From VRUE01 sp963715455 (lineage in GTDB: Bacteria; Actinomycetota; Thermoleophilia; Solirubrobacterales; 70-9), in NCBI GenBank assembly GCA_963715455.1, contig OY970245.1, forward strand, positions 2,480,001 to 2,544,000: DNA of 64,000 bases, given 5' to 3'. The notes below the pieces were generated by a model, which ran no database searches, was not told the DNA's origin, and saw only the letters and a program-made list of their open reading frames with translations. Shown here piece after piece: positions 18,500-27,356 of this stretch. Within the stretch, counting starts at the first letter, position 1, and every line of letters starts with the position of its first letter. The translations under genes and the position numbers were made by a program.

Positions 18500-20763
18500 A
18501 GCGGCACGCCTTCGCTGAGCATCGTCGAGATCTTCTCCGCTGGCAGGGCCCGCGAGAAGAAGTGCCCCTGTGCGTAGTCGCAGCCGAGCCGGGAGAGCTC
18601 GGAGAGCTGCGCCTCGTTCTCGACCCCCTCGGCGATCACGTCAAGCGAAAGCGCCCGAGCCATGCCGATGATCGCCTCGACGATCGCCGTGCGCTCCTGT
18701 TCGACCCCAAGGGCATCGACGAAGGAGCGATCGATCTTCAGCGCATCGAAGGGAAAGCGATTTAGGTAGGCAAGCGAGGAGTAGCCGGTGCCGAAGTCGT
18801 CGAGGACGAGCCCGACGCCGAGCTCGCTGAGCGCCTCGAGGGTGCCGGTCGCCGTTGCTGACTCCTCGACCAGAACGCTCTCGGTGATCTCGAGGCGCAG
18901 ATGCACTGGCTCAAGTCCGGTGCCACCGAGGATCTCTGTCAGCGAGGCGGGCAGGTCGCGGCTGGTCACCTGACGGGCAGAGAGGTTGACTGAGACGTCG
19001 AAGGGCCGCTGGTCGGGCCGCAGCTCGTGCCACTCAAGCACCTGTCGACAGGCGCTCTCCTGGACCCAGCGGCCAATTGACTCGATCAGGCCGCTGTCCT
19101 CGGCGATCGGCACAAAGTCACCGGGGTCGAGCAGGCCGCGCTCGGGATGGCGCCAGCGGACCAACGCCTCGAGGCCGGTGATCTCACCGCTGCGCAAGGC
19201 GATCAGCGGCTGGTAGTGGAGCTCGAGCTCGTTGCGCTCGAGTGCACCACGCAACTCGCGCTCGACCTCCAACCGGCGCAGCGCCCGGGCGCGCATCTCG
19301 GCGTCGAAGAGCTCACAGCGCGCGCGACCGCGTTCCTTGGCTCGATACATGGCCGCGTCGGCGTCGCGAATCAGCATGTCTGCGTCGATCGGCTCGCGCG
19401 CCGAGGGGCGGGCGACCGCGATACCGACGCTGGCGCTGACGAAGTGATCGACGCTACTCATCGTGTAGGGCTCGGCAAAAGCTGCGGCGATGCGGTCGGC
19501 GATCGCAACCGCCTCGTCCTCGTCGGCGAGACGGTCGACGAGGATGCCGAACTCGTCGCCGCCGAAGCGGGCGACAATGTCGCCGGGTCGCAGGTGAGCG
19601 CGCAAGCGGGGTGCAACGGCGCGAAGCAGCTCGTCGCCGGCATGGTGACCCATGCTGTCGTTGATCAGCTTGAAGTTGTCGAGGTCGAGGAAGAGGATGC
19701 CAACCGGCGAGCCGGAGACGGTGCTGCGCTTCAGCGCGTCGCTGAGCGAATCGACAAAGCTCGGCCGGTTGGGCAGGCCGGTGAGCGGGTCATGCAGAAC
19801 CCGGTGGCGCAGCGCCTGGTCGGAGGCATGGCGCTCGATCGCATCGGCCAGCACGTTGGCGGAAGCCTGGACGAAGTGCACGTCCTGTGGAGTGAAGCGG
19901 TTGGGCTCAGTGGAGTGAATGTCAAGCACGCCGAAGGGCTGCTGCTTACCGTCGATCACGACGGCGAGGCTGCTGCGGATACCCAGCACGCGCAGCGCCG
20001 GAGGCATTGAGAAGCGACGCTCGGTGGTCCAGTCGTCGACGATCACGTGCAGGCGCGAGTCGAGGGCCGCGCCGGCGTGCGAGTCGCGCGCCGCCGATGC
20101 TCGCGCCGAGCCGACGACGCGGTCTTCGAGACCGGCGCGCAGGCCGAGTCGGCGACCGTCGCGGCCGATCTCCCAGATGCAAGCCGCGTCGACCCCCTCG
20201 ATCTCGCTCATCAGCGAGACCGCCTCGCCCATCAACTGGTCGGGGTCACCGTCCTTCAGCGCCCTACCGCCGAGACGGGCAACGGCCGCTTGCTGGGCGG
20301 CGGCCCGCTGGGCATCCTGCTCGGCTGTCTTGCGCTCGGTGATGTCGTAGAGAACGCCGTGCCAGACGGGCGTACCGTTCTCGTCGGGCTCAAGCACCGC
20401 CTCGTCAAGGATCCAGACGGTGCGGCCGTCGCGGGTGATCATCCGATAGTCGACCGGCGGCGGGTTGCGGTCGCCGATCGTCTTGCGGGTCTCCTGAGAG
20501 AGAGCGCGCTCGCGATCCTCGGGGTGCAGGAGTTTCGCCCAGAGGCTTGGATCGGCAAGCCACTCCTCCGGCGTGTAGCCGAGGATTTCCTCGACCTGGG
20601 GGCTGACGTAGCGCCAGTGCCCCTCCTCGCCCAGCTCGGAGGAGTAGACGATCGCCGGCAGGCGCTCGACCAAGCGGCGGTAGTCCTCGCCCCCGGCGGA
20701 AATCTGGTCGAGGAACTCGGTGACTCGCTTCTCGGGCCAGCTTCCGCCCCGGGTCGGCTCCAT
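18472..20763 (-). CDS. PAS-GAF-GGDEF-EAL cyclic-di-GMP enzyme
   Basis: 763 residues from the ATG at 20763 (MEPTRGGSW); the frame upstream runs into the glycosylase gene. Order: PAS (about 25-145, ending YDITERKTAEQ), GAF-like (about 160-305), GGDEF (about 325-490), EAL (about 500-750). The cyclase motif FGGDEF is intact and an inhibitory site RPGD lies exactly five residues before it. The phosphodiesterase has EALVRW, the Asn of VNLSARQ, LEITES, LDDFGTGYSS, LKIDRSF, AEGVE and AQGHFFSRALP. So both activities look possible; no membrane segment, so it is a cytoplasmic sensor. Confidence 0.93.
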   Translation of the reverse strand: MEPTRGGSWPEKRVTEFLDQISAGGEDYRRLVERLPAIVYSSELGEEGHWRYVSPQVEEILGYTPEEWLADPSLWAKLLHPEDRERALSQETRKTIGDRNPPPVDYRMITRDGRTVWILDEAVLEPDENGTPVWHGVLYDITERKTAEQDAQRAAAQQAAVARLGGRALKDGDPDQLMGEAVSLMSEIEGVDAACIWEIGRDGRRLGLRAGLEDRVVGSARASAARDSHAGAALDSRLHVIVDDWTTERRFSMPPALRVLGIRSSLAVVIDGKQQPFGVLDIHSTEPNRFTPQDVHFVQASANVLADAIERHASDQALRHRVLHDPLTGLPNRPSFVDSLSDALKRSTVSGSPVGILFLDLDNFKLINDSMGHHAGDELLRAVAPRLRAHLRPGDIVARFGGDEFGILVDRLADEDEAVAIADRIAAAFAEPYTMSSVDHFVSASVGIAVARPSAREPIDADMLIRDADAAMYRAKERGRARCELFDAEMRARALRRLEVERELRGALERNELELHYQPLIALRSGEITGLEALVRWRHPERGLLDPGDFVPIAEDSGLIESIGRWVQESACRQVLEWHELRPDQRPFDVSVNLSARQVTSRDLPASLTEILGGTGLEPVHLRLEITESVLVEESATATGTLEALSELGVGLVLDDFGTGYSSLAYLNRFPFDALKIDRSFVDALGVEQERTAIVEAIIGMARALSLDVIAEGVENEAQLSELSRLGCDYAQGHFFSRALPAEKISTMLSEGVPLYSGISPGR

Positions 20764-20794
20764 GTCCGCCTTATCGGCGGATCGACGCCCAGCT

Positions 20795-21694
20795 TTACAC
20801 GAGGGTGGTCCAGGCCGCGGCGAGTCCGCGGAAGGGGGCGTAGGGAGCGTAGAACTCCTCCACCTCCTCGACCGTGGCGCGACGCCCCAAGCGGGCCAGG
20901 CGGCCGACCTGCTTGAGGTACATAAGGTCCCCGGCGGGCAGCGAGTCGGGATCGCCACGACCGAAGAGGCCGAGGCACTGCACCGTCCAGGGCCCGACCT
21001 CGCGGATTGAGAGCAGGCGCCGGTCGGCGCTCGGCTGACCGGGGTCACAGCGGCCGGCAGCAACCTGACTGGCAACCGCGCGCAACGCAATCGCCCGCTT
21101 CAGAGCGAGACCCATCGACTCCAGCTCGACCGGGGCGCGGCCGGCGATCAGATCAGCGGTGGGGACGTCCTTGAGGCCATCTCGACCCGGGCCGATTCGC
21201 GAACCCCAACGACCGACCATGCGGCGCTGGATGCGGGCGGCGCGGCCACTCTCGATCAGCTGCTTGACCACCGCCCAGGCGAGCGCCTCCCATGGCCATG
21301 GTCGGCGGCGCGGACGCAGGTGAGGTCGGCGGCGCAGCAGGGGCCCGAGCAGCGGGTCGCGGCGGAAGCGCCGGTAGAACTCAGTGAGGTCGTCGTCGAT
21401 ACCCAGTGCAAAGCGCATCCGCGCCAGGCCGAGCTCGAGCTCGGCCGGCCCGGCTTCGCCGACCGGAGCGGCATCGGCAGGCCCCGGTGCAGCGATCGCC
21501 TCGGGGTCGAGCGGCTCGGCGCGCAGCGCCACCCGCTCCTTACCCGGTTCCCAAGCCCGCACGAGAACCGGACGGCCCTCGACGTGCAGCAGCCGCGACG
21601 CAACCCCGTCCCTGACCCGCATCACCCCGTCCTCGCTGCCGTATCGCGGCAGGCGGTATGGCGAAGGCGGTCGGACCTCGAGCTCGAGGCTCAC
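20795..21694 (-). CDS. DNA-3-methyladenine glycosylase, AlkA/HhH-GPD type
   Basis: 299 residues. The C-terminal half carries the helix-hairpin-helix LLSIREVGPWTVQCLGL followed by Gly/Pro-Asp (SLPAGDLMYLK), where the Asp is the expected catalytic residue; the N-terminal half resembles the AlkA beta domain. It would excise alkylated bases. Starts at an ATG that overlaps the stop of the small gene at 21691, so both belong to one transcript. Confidence 0.82.
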   Translation of the reverse strand: MSLELEVRPPSPYRLPRYGSEDGVMRVRDGVASRLLHVEGRPVLVRAWEPGKERVALRAEPLDPEAIAAPGPADAAPVGEAGPAELELGLARMRFALGIDDDLTEFYRRFRRDPLLGPLLRRRPHLRPRRRPWPWEALAWAVVKQLIESGRAARIQRRMVGRWGSRIGPGRDGLKDVPTADLIAGRAPVELESMGLALKRAIALRAVASQVAAGRCDPGQPSADRRLLSIREVGPWTVQCLGLFGRGDPDSLPAGDLMYLKQVGRLARLGRRATVEEVEEFYAPYAPFRGLAAAWTTLV

Positions 21695-21951
21695 CTGCCG
21701 AGCAGGTGCACGTCGACCAGGAAGGAGCGGCTGGCGACGATGTTCGAAGGCCGCTCGCGGCGCGAGGCGCGACGTGGGCTGCGCTTGCGGTTGGCGACTG
21801 CGCCCACAGCCCGCACTGCCGCAACCGTCGCCGCACCGGCGAGCACGCCCCCGGCGGCGGCGATCGCCGCCGTCTTCGCCTCGTTGCGCAGAGCGAGCGC
21901 GGTGCGCTCCTCGTGAGGCAGGACGCGAACAGGTACCACCTCTAGCTCCAT
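21691..21951 (-). CDS. Small hypothetical protein upstream of the glycosylase
   Basis: 86 residues from MELEVVPVRVLPHEE. It contains an Ala/Val-rich hydrophobic stretch (TAAIAAAGGVLAGAATVAAVRAVGAVA) flanked by a basic, Arg-rich segment, so it could be a single-pass membrane protein. Overlaps the glycosylase start by 4 bases. No family recognised. An in-frame ATG at 21993 would add 14 residues. Confidence 0.6.
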   Translation of the reverse strand: MELEVVPVRVLPHEERTALALRNEAKTAAIAAAGGVLAGAATVAAVRAVGAVANRKRSPRRASRRERPSNIVASRSFLVDVHLLGR

Positions 21952-22021
21952 TCCACTCACCGAGTCGACCTTAGCGAGACCCCCGGCGCCCATCGCCGCG
22001 CATCCCGCACCTTGCGCAGAT

Positions 22022-23158
22022 CTAAAGCCGCTTCTCGAAGACGCGGTACTGCTTGACGACCTTCCCCCCCATGCCCTCCATCGCCCGGTTCATCGCCTCG
22101 TTGGTCTCGAGGATCCAGCCCATCTCGCCGCCTTCGATCGTCCCGGGCCGTGCCGCCGTCTCGAGATGCTTCAGGTAGAGCCCGGCGGCAACCCCGGTGT
22201 GACGGTAGGCCCGCTTGACGCCCAACGCCAAGACCCTGAGCTGATCGATGCGGCGCTTGGCGAGCAGGAACCTGGCCCAGCCGAGCGGCAGCAGCCGCCC
22301 GTTGAGCTTGGCCAGCGCTTGGTTGACGTCGGGCAGGGTAAGGGCGGCGCCGATCGCCTCACCGTCCTTTTCGGCGATGAAGGCCCAGTCCTCGTCAAGG
22401 ATCTGCTTGAGCAGCTTGGCGTGGAACTCGATCTCGGCATCGGTGGCCGGCACGAAGCCCCAGTTGCGACCCCAGGCCTCGTTGTAGACGTCGGAGAAGT
22501 GGCGCATCTCCTCGCTCAGGTTGCGCATGCTGATGTTGCGAATCCTCACCCCTTCGTCGTGCAGCGCCTGCTCCGCCGCGGCGTGGATCGAGGGGTCGAA
22601 GCTCTCGCCCTCCTTGAGGTCGCCGAACTGCAGCTCCCACATCAGCAGGTCCATCGCCTTGGAGAAACCGGCCGCCTCAATCAGCTCCCGGTAATAGGGG
22701 GGGTGCCAGTTCTCGAGGATCATCGGCCGTCGCTCGAAGCCCTCAATGAGGACGCCGATCTCGTCGTTAGTGGTGAAGTCCATCGGGCCGAGGAGGCGCT
22801 CGCGCCCCTTGCCCTGCGCCCACTCGGTCGCCGCATCGAGCAGGGCGCCGGTCACAGCTGGGTCGTTGGCCGTCTCGAAGAAGCCGAACATCGCGTCGCT
22901 GCCCCCCTGGGAGGAGTCCCAGTTCTCGTCTATCTGAGCGGTGATGCGACCGACCACCTCACCATCTCGCTCAGCCAGGAAGTACTCCGCTTCGGCGTGC
23001 TCGAAGAAGGGGTTCTTGGCGCGGTCGAGGAACTGCAGGCGCTCGAAGATCAGCGGTGCCACCCATTGCGGATGGTCGCGGTGCAGCACGAAGGGGACCT
23101 TGACGAAGCGCTTCAGCTCACGGCGGCCGCGAACCGGGCGGATGCTCACGCTTGCCAT
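22022..23158 (-). CDS. GNAT-like N-acyltransferase
   Basis: 378 residues with two GNAT-like halves. The first contains HRDHPQWVAPLIFERLQFLDRAKNPFFEHAEAEYFLAERDGEVVGRI cores (only partly quoted in the annotation motif FVLHRDHPQWVAPL), the second FIAEKDGEAIGAALTLPD and the acetyl-CoA-site-like stretch LALGVKRAYRHTGVAAGLYL. This large 'hypothetical GNAT' family is of unknown substrate. Divergent from an alpha-oxoamine synthase with only 26 bases between start codons, which suggests the two share a pathway, for example acylation of an aminoketone. Confidence 0.75.
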   Translation of the reverse strand: MASVSIRPVRGRRELKRFVKVPFVLHRDHPQWVAPLIFERLQFLDRAKNPFFEHAEAEYFLAERDGEVVGRITAQIDENWDSSQGGSDAMFGFFETANDPAVTGALLDAATEWAQGKGRERLLGPMDFTTNDEIGVLIEGFERRPMILENWHPPYYRELIEAAGFSKAMDLLMWELQFGDLKEGESFDPSIHAAAEQALHDEGVRIRNISMRNLSEEMRHFSDVYNEAWGRNWGFVPATDAEIEFHAKLLKQILDEDWAFIAEKDGEAIGAALTLPDVNQALAKLNGRLLPLGWARFLLAKRRIDQLRVLALGVKRAYRHTGVAAGLYLKHLETAARPGTIEGGEMGWILETNEAMNRAMEGMGGKVVKQYRVFEKRL

Positions 23159-23184
23159 GGGACCCGCAACCTACACTTCGATCA

Positions 23185-24444
23185 ATGGGTGAGACCGCCA
23201 GGACGCCGGTCGACGTCTTCGAAAAGGCGCGCAGCCACGACCGCCTCGAGCAACTAGAAGCAGCCAAGCAGCACGACCTGCTGCCCTACTTTCGCCTGCT
23301 TACCTCGCAGGCCGGCCCCGTGGTCGAGATGGAGGGACGCGAGACAATCATGCTCGGCTCCAATAATTACCTGGGGCTGACGGGGGACGAGCGGGTCAAG
23401 GAGGCGGCGCGCGAGGCGCTCGAGACCTATGGAACCGGCGTCACCGGCTCACGTCTGCTGAACGGCACAACGCCGCTGCACGTCGACTTGGAGCGCGAGC
23501 TAGCGGAATGGATGGGGTGCGAGGACGCGATCGTCTTCAGCACCGGCTACCAGGCCAACCTGGGCACGATCGGCACGATCCTCGAGCCCGGTGACACGGT
23601 GATCGTCGACTCCGGCGACCACGCCTCGATCCTCGACGGCTGTCGCCTCTCCGGTGCCAAGCTGCGCCCCTTTCGGCATAACCGCATGGACAAGCTGGAG
23701 AAGATGCTGCAGCGGGCAGCAGAAGACGGTGGCGGCGTGCTCGTTGTAGTCGACGGGGTCTTCTCGATGGAGGGTGACGTTTGCGACCTGCCGCGCATCG
23801 TCGAGCTCTGCCAGGGGCATGGCGCGCGCCTGATGGTCGATGAGGCTCACGGCGCCGGGGTGCTCGGCGCGCGTGGCGCGGGCGCCTGCGAGCTCTTCGG
23901 GCTGGAGGACGAGGTCGATCTGCGTATGGGCACCTTCTCCAAGAGCCTCGCCTCCTGCGGCGGCTTCGTCGCCGGGCCGGCGGACGTGATCGAGTACCTG
24001 CGCATCGCCTCGCGCGCCTTCGTCTTCAGCGCCTCGGCGGTACCCGCGGCGATGGGCGCTGCCCTCGCCGCTTTGCGTGTCATCCGCTCCGAGGGGCCGC
24101 AACTATTCGAGACCCTGCTCGCCAACGCCGAGTACCTGCGCGAGGGACTGCGTGCCCTCGGCCTGAAGGTAGTTGAGCCGGGCACCCTGCCCGACGGCAC
24201 GATCGCCACGACGCCCGTCGTACCGATGCTGGTCGGCGATGACTGGCAAGCAGTACTGCTCTGGAAGGCGCTCTTCGAGGCCGGCGTCTACACCAACGTC
24301 GCCATCCACCCCGCTGTTCCCCCCGGCGGCGCCCTGCTGCGCACCAGCCTGATGGCGACCCACGAGCGCGAGCATCTGGACGGGGCACTCGGCACGATCG
24401 CCCGAGCGATCGAGGACTTCCCCGACCTACCCCGCTCGGGGTAG
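23185..24444 (+). CDS. Alpha-oxoamine synthase (KBL/AONS/SPT family)
   Basis: 419 residues, a fold-type I PLP enzyme that condenses an amino acid with an acyl-CoA, losing CO2. Signatures: MLGSNNYLGL, YGTGVTGSRLLNGTT, VDEAHGAGVLG, and the PLP lysine in GTFSKSLASCGGF. The N-terminal extension (about 50 residues) is like bacterial serine palmitoyltransferase-type members rather than BioF, and no biotin or threonine-degradation genes are nearby. Product could be a sphingoid-like lipid or a signal; not decidable here. ATG 23185 is preferred over the upstream 23152. Confidence 0.88.
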   Translation: MGETARTPVDVFEKARSHDRLEQLEAAKQHDLLPYFRLLTSQAGPVVEMEGRETIMLGSNNYLGLTGDERVKEAAREALETYGTGVTGSRLLNGTTPLHVDLERELAEWMGCEDAIVFSTGYQANLGTIGTILEPGDTVIVDSGDHASILDGCRLSGAKLRPFRHNRMDKLEKMLQRAAEDGGGVLVVVDGVFSMEGDVCDLPRIVELCQGHGARLMVDEAHGAGVLGARGAGACELFGLEDEVDLRMGTFSKSLASCGGFVAGPADVIEYLRIASRAFVFSASAVPAAMGAALAALRVIRSEGPQLFETLLANAEYLREGLRALGLKVVEPGTLPDGTIATTPVVPMLVGDDWQAVLLWKALFEAGVYTNVAIHPAVPPGGALLRTSLMATHEREHLDGALGTIARAIEDFPDLPRSG

Positions 24445-24535
24445 TTTCGCTCCAGCCGCAAGTGAGCCGGTATCCATCGGCCACGAAAAAGATGCTCTTA
24501 GCGGGCGGGTCGGACGGGGATGCGTTAGCACGGGC

Positions 24536-24564
24536 TTGACGGTCACCGCTGGGCCGCATAGCTT
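24536..24564 (+). promoter_or_regulatory. Candidate promoter of the integration host factor gene
   Basis: TTGACG, 17-base spacer, TAGCTT, 132 bases before the GTG start. The 251-base gap otherwise shows only the purine-rich Shine-Dalgarno AAGGGAGGAG at 24681. Confidence 0.5.
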
Positions 24565-24695
24565 GCGCCAGCGCCAATCGCCTCCCGGGGCAGGGAAGCG
24601 GTGGTGGAGAACTCGACTCAACCAGGCCAAGGCAGGACGCCGCTGGCCGGCGCCCAGAGCTACCCAGTTAAACGACCCCCAAGGGAGGAGTCCCA

Positions 24696-25052
24696 GTGGA
24701 CGCTGCTTCGATAGCCCCTGCTCAGACGACCGCATCCGCCATCAATACACCGCAGCACATGCAGGCGCTTGCCCGCGCCAATCGTGTGCGCCTTGCGAGG
24801 GCGGAGCTGAAGCGATCGATCGCCCGCGGGGATGTGGAGGCAGCCGACATTGTTCGCGATTGCCCCTGGGAGACGGAGAGCATGACCTTGGCGGAGCTGC
24901 TCACCAGCCAGCGTCGCTGGGGCCGCACCCGCGCCCGCAAGTTCCTGCTCGGCCTCGCCCTCAACGAGAACAAGCGCCTCGGAACGCTCACCTCGCGCCA
25001 GCGAGCGCTGCTTTCAACCGAGCTGGCCTCGCGCGAATCCGTGCTGGCGTGA
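24696..25052 (+). CDS. mihF: Actinobacterial integration host factor (mIHF-like)
   Basis: 118 residues from GTG 24696 with a strong AAGGGAGGAG ribosome-binding site. The conserved helix-two-turn-helix core is MTLAELLTSQRRWGRTRARKFLL followed by NENKRLGTLTSRQRALL, as in mIHF/sIHF nucleoid proteins (the GVGK-like turn replaced by WGRTRARK). Its basic helix binds DNA without sequence specificity. The N-terminal 25 residues are family-variable. Its presence is a marker of Actinobacteria. Confidence 0.88.
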   Translation: MDAASIAPAQTTASAINTPQHMQALARANRVRLARAELKRSIARGDVEAADIVRDCPWETESMTLAELLTSQRRWGRTRARKFLLGLALNENKRLGTLTSRQRALLSTELASRESVLA

Positions 25053-25077
25053 ACCGTCAGCTGCCGAAGCAGCCGGC

Positions 25078-25482
25078 TCAGCCGAGACGGCCGACCTTGA
25101 AAGAGAGCCCCCCGGAAGCACTCTGGAACTTGCGCCGCAGCGTGTAGAAGGAGGCGAGGAAGGCGACTGCCCCCACTCCCAGGCAGATCGCCAAGATGAG
25201 GCCGGCGAGGTAGAAGAGGCCACCAACGACGAGTACGAAGACGGTGCCGGCAAGCAGCGTGGTGTGCGAGCGGTAACCGGCGAAGTGCTCGCGCACTGCC
25301 ACCTCAAGCCCGCCGAGTCCCGCGAGGACGACGCCGACGCCGATCGCCGTCGGGCCGCCACCGAAGATGCCGATCGCCAGCATGACGATGCCAGCGAGCA
25401 CGGTTAGCTCGGCAAGGGGAAAGTTCCCCCAGGGGGCCGGCGGTCGCTCCTCCGTCTCGCGTCTGGCGCTCAACGGCCGCAA
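25078..25482 (-). CDS. Membrane protein with four helices
   Basis: 134 residues with about four hydrophobic segments (starting LTVLAGIVMLAIGIF). The TTG at 25482 is a weak start; the same frame stays open upstream through LDVPYPRGL, so a non-ATG start near 25505 may be real. Overlaps the 25304 gene by 179 bases on the same strand, which is improbable for two full reading frames; see findings. Confidence 0.6.
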   Translation of the reverse strand: MRPLSARRETEERPPAPWGNFPLAELTVLAGIVMLAIGIFGGGPTAIGVGVVLAGLGGLEVAVREHFAGYRSHTTLLAGTVFVLVVGGLFYLAGLILAICLGVGAVAFLASFYTLRRKFQSASGGLSFKVGRLG

Positions 25483-25957
25483 GCCGCGCGGGTAAGGGAC
25501 ATCCAGAGGAGACCCTAACCCGCCACCAGCCCATCAACATGCCGAGCGGCCCGAGGCGCGGCAGCGAGTGCCAGTGCCCGCAACCCGGTTCGCCGAGGTC
25601 GTCGCGCGAGATGCGCACCCACTTGTAGTCGGCCGGCGCGGCCAGCATGCGCTGCAGCAGCTCGCGGTTGCGGGTCTCCGACTCAGACTGGCGGCTCAGG
25701 GTTCCGCGCGCCTCGGCGAGGCGCGCCGCCAACGCGTCGCGAACCCGCTCCAGCTCGGCGAGCCCGGCGATGCGCGGCTCGTGGAACGAGGCCCCAACGC
25801 CAGTCTCGACCCCGACCCGGGTGAATGCCTCCGAGCGCAGGTGGGCGAGCTCCCGCTCGAGATGGCCGATCTGACGGCGCAGCTCAGCCCGTGCGAGGCG
25901 CTCGTCGCCTCCCACTCGCAGCACGCTGAGCGTTTCTCGATCGAGCAGATCCGGCAT
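25304..25957 (-). CDS. Coiled-coil protein with a Cys/His-rich end
   Basis: The open frame gives 217 residues. Residues 1-120 form an Arg/Glu-rich helical region with Leu heptads. Residues about 125-157 (EPGCGHWHSLPRLGPLG ... SSGCP) carry Cys-x-His-x-His plus Cys, a possible metal site. After SSGCPLP the sequence turns Arg-rich and is only the out-of-frame shadow of the membrane protein downstream, so the real protein probably ended near 25490 and its stop has been lost or lies in a changed frame. No family function known. Confidence 0.6.
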   Translation of the reverse strand: MPDLLDRETLSVLRVGGDERLARAELRRQIGHLERELAHLRSEAFTRVGVETGVGASFHEPRIAGLAELERVRDALAARLAEARGTLSRQSESETRNRELLQRMLAAPADYKWVRISRDDLGEPGCGHWHSLPRLGPLGMLMGWWRVRVSSGCPLPARLAAVERQTRDGGATAGPLGELSPCRANRARWHRHAGDRHLRWRPDGDRRRRRPRGTRRA

Positions 25958-26016
25958 AGACCTGTAGCCGAGTGTAGATCACAGCAGCGCGGCTGAAAAC
26001 GAGTGCCCGGTTAAGG

Positions 26017-26697
26017 CTAAGCGGTCTCAATCGCGGCGCTGGCGATCCACAATGCCTCATCGACCGCTGCTTGCGGAACGTTCTTTACCTGTACGGCGGC
26101 GATCGTAACTCGCCTCGTCTCGCGTCCGACCGCCTGCCCGCTCTCGCTTACCTCGCCGCCAAAGAGCAGATCGACAGGGCGGCGCTCGTCAGCGATCGTC
26201 AGCGTGCCCTGCGCCAGCTCGCCAGCTTTGCCGGCAAACGACTCCCCGGGAGCCGAGTCGCGAATGCAGAGCCTGCCCTCGATCCGCTCGGCATCGAAGG
26301 CACGCAGGGCGACGCCGGTCTCGGCGATGGCGATCGTCAGCGCGTCGCCAGGAAGGCCGCGAGTAACAAAGGCCCCGTCGTGCAGGCGATCGAGGGCGAG
26401 CTGCTCAACCGGCGTGCGCGTGCGATCGGGGTCGAGGCCGATCTGGCGGAAGAAGACGCGGTAGGCCCAGGGGATCGGCCGCTCGCGCATGTGGATCGCG
26501 TGCGATCCGTAGAAGCGGTCGGAGAGATCGCGCAGGCGGCGCCTGACCGGCTCGGGGCTGCGGCCCGGACGAGCGTCGACCTCAACCCAGGCAATGCCGA
26601 GGCCGGGGAACTCGGCAGCGATGTGTGGTGCCACCCAACCCTGTTCTGGGAGTGGCTCCCAGCCTAGATCTGAACCAGCCGCTTCTGCCCCGGCCAT
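26017..26697 (-). CDS. B3/B4-domain protein (PheRS beta-subunit editing-like)
   Basis: 226 residues. VFFRQIGLDPDRTRTPVEQLALDRLHDG is the signature of the free-standing B3/B4 domain, the part of phenylalanyl-tRNA synthetase beta that clears mischarged Tyr-tRNA. Stand-alone members are thought to bind or edit aminoacyl-tRNA, but few have been tested. Directly follows the thioredoxin-fold gene with a one-base overlap, in the same minus-strand operon as the YrbE/MceG transporter. Confidence 0.82.
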   Translation of the reverse strand: MAGAEAAGSDLGWEPLPEQGWVAPHIAAEFPGLGIAWVEVDARPGRSPEPVRRRLRDLSDRFYGSHAIHMRERPIPWAYRVFFRQIGLDPDRTRTPVEQLALDRLHDGAFVTRGLPGDALTIAIAETGVALRAFDAERIEGRLCIRDSAPGESFAGKAGELAQGTLTIADERRPVDLLFGGEVSESGQAVGRETRRVTIAAVQVKNVPQAAVDEALWIASAAIETA

Positions 26698-27356
26698 CAG
26701 CTGCCCTCCGCCCTGCGGGTCGCGCGCAACAACTCCTCGATGTGCGTTTCTAGCTCGGCGGCACTGAGCTCGCCGATGCTGGCATCGTGCAGGGTTCCAC
26801 CGGGGTAGGCGTAGGCGAAGGTCGGGCAGCCACCGACGCGGTAGAGGGCGGCGACAGCGCCATCGTGGTCGTAGCCGACCGGCATGCGCCAGCCCCGGTC
26901 GCGAATCAGATCGCGCACCGTGTCGCGATCGTCGCGCACGTTCAGCGAGAGGAAGTCCACCTGGTCACGGTAGCGCGGGTAGACGGCATCGACTACGTCC
27001 TGCTGCTCGGTGCAGGAGTTGCCGCCGCGCGAGAACCAGAACGAGAGCACCAGGGGGCGATCGAAGAAGTCGCAGACGCGGATCGCGCCCGGCGTGCGGA
27101 TGCGACAGGCGGGGTCTCTCCTAGCCTCTGACGGACAGGGGTCCTGCGCGGTCTCGCAATCGTCCTGGGCGACGTTGGCGTCGCTTTCGGGGCCGGTGGC
27201 GGCATCCGGCACGGCGAACTCTGGCAGCGGCCAGTTGCGCCCTAGCTGATCGAGGCCGAGCGTCTGCTGGTCGTCGCTGCCCAGCGTGTTGAGCGCGGCG
27301 ATCGCGATAACGATCGCGAAGAGCAGACCGGCGACGAGCGAGTAACGGTCCCTCAA
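26697..27356 (-). CDS. Membrane-anchored thioredoxin-fold protein (TlpA/ResA-like)
   Basis: 219 residues. One N-terminal membrane helix (about 6-24) anchors an extracytoplasmic thioredoxin fold. The fold is clear from LVLSFWFSRGGNSCTEQQDVVDAVYPRY and the cis-Pro loop GGCPTFAYAYPGG. The usual WCxxC is not present: the active-site region has only one Cys (NSC), and another Cys directly precedes the cis-Pro. Extra Cys pairs occur in the N-terminal insert. Could be a chaperone-like or peroxiredoxin-type variant rather than a classical disulfide reductase. Overlaps both neighbours by 1-4 bases. Confidence 0.8.
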   Translation of the reverse strand: MRDRYSLVAGLLFAIVIAIAALNTLGSDDQQTLGLDQLGRNWPLPEFAVPDAATGPESDANVAQDDCETAQDPCPSEARRDPACRIRTPGAIRVCDFFDRPLVLSFWFSRGGNSCTEQQDVVDAVYPRYRDQVDFLSLNVRDDRDTVRDLIRDRGWRMPVGYDHDGAVAALYRVGGCPTFAYAYPGGTLHDASIGELSAAELETHIEELLRATRRAEGS

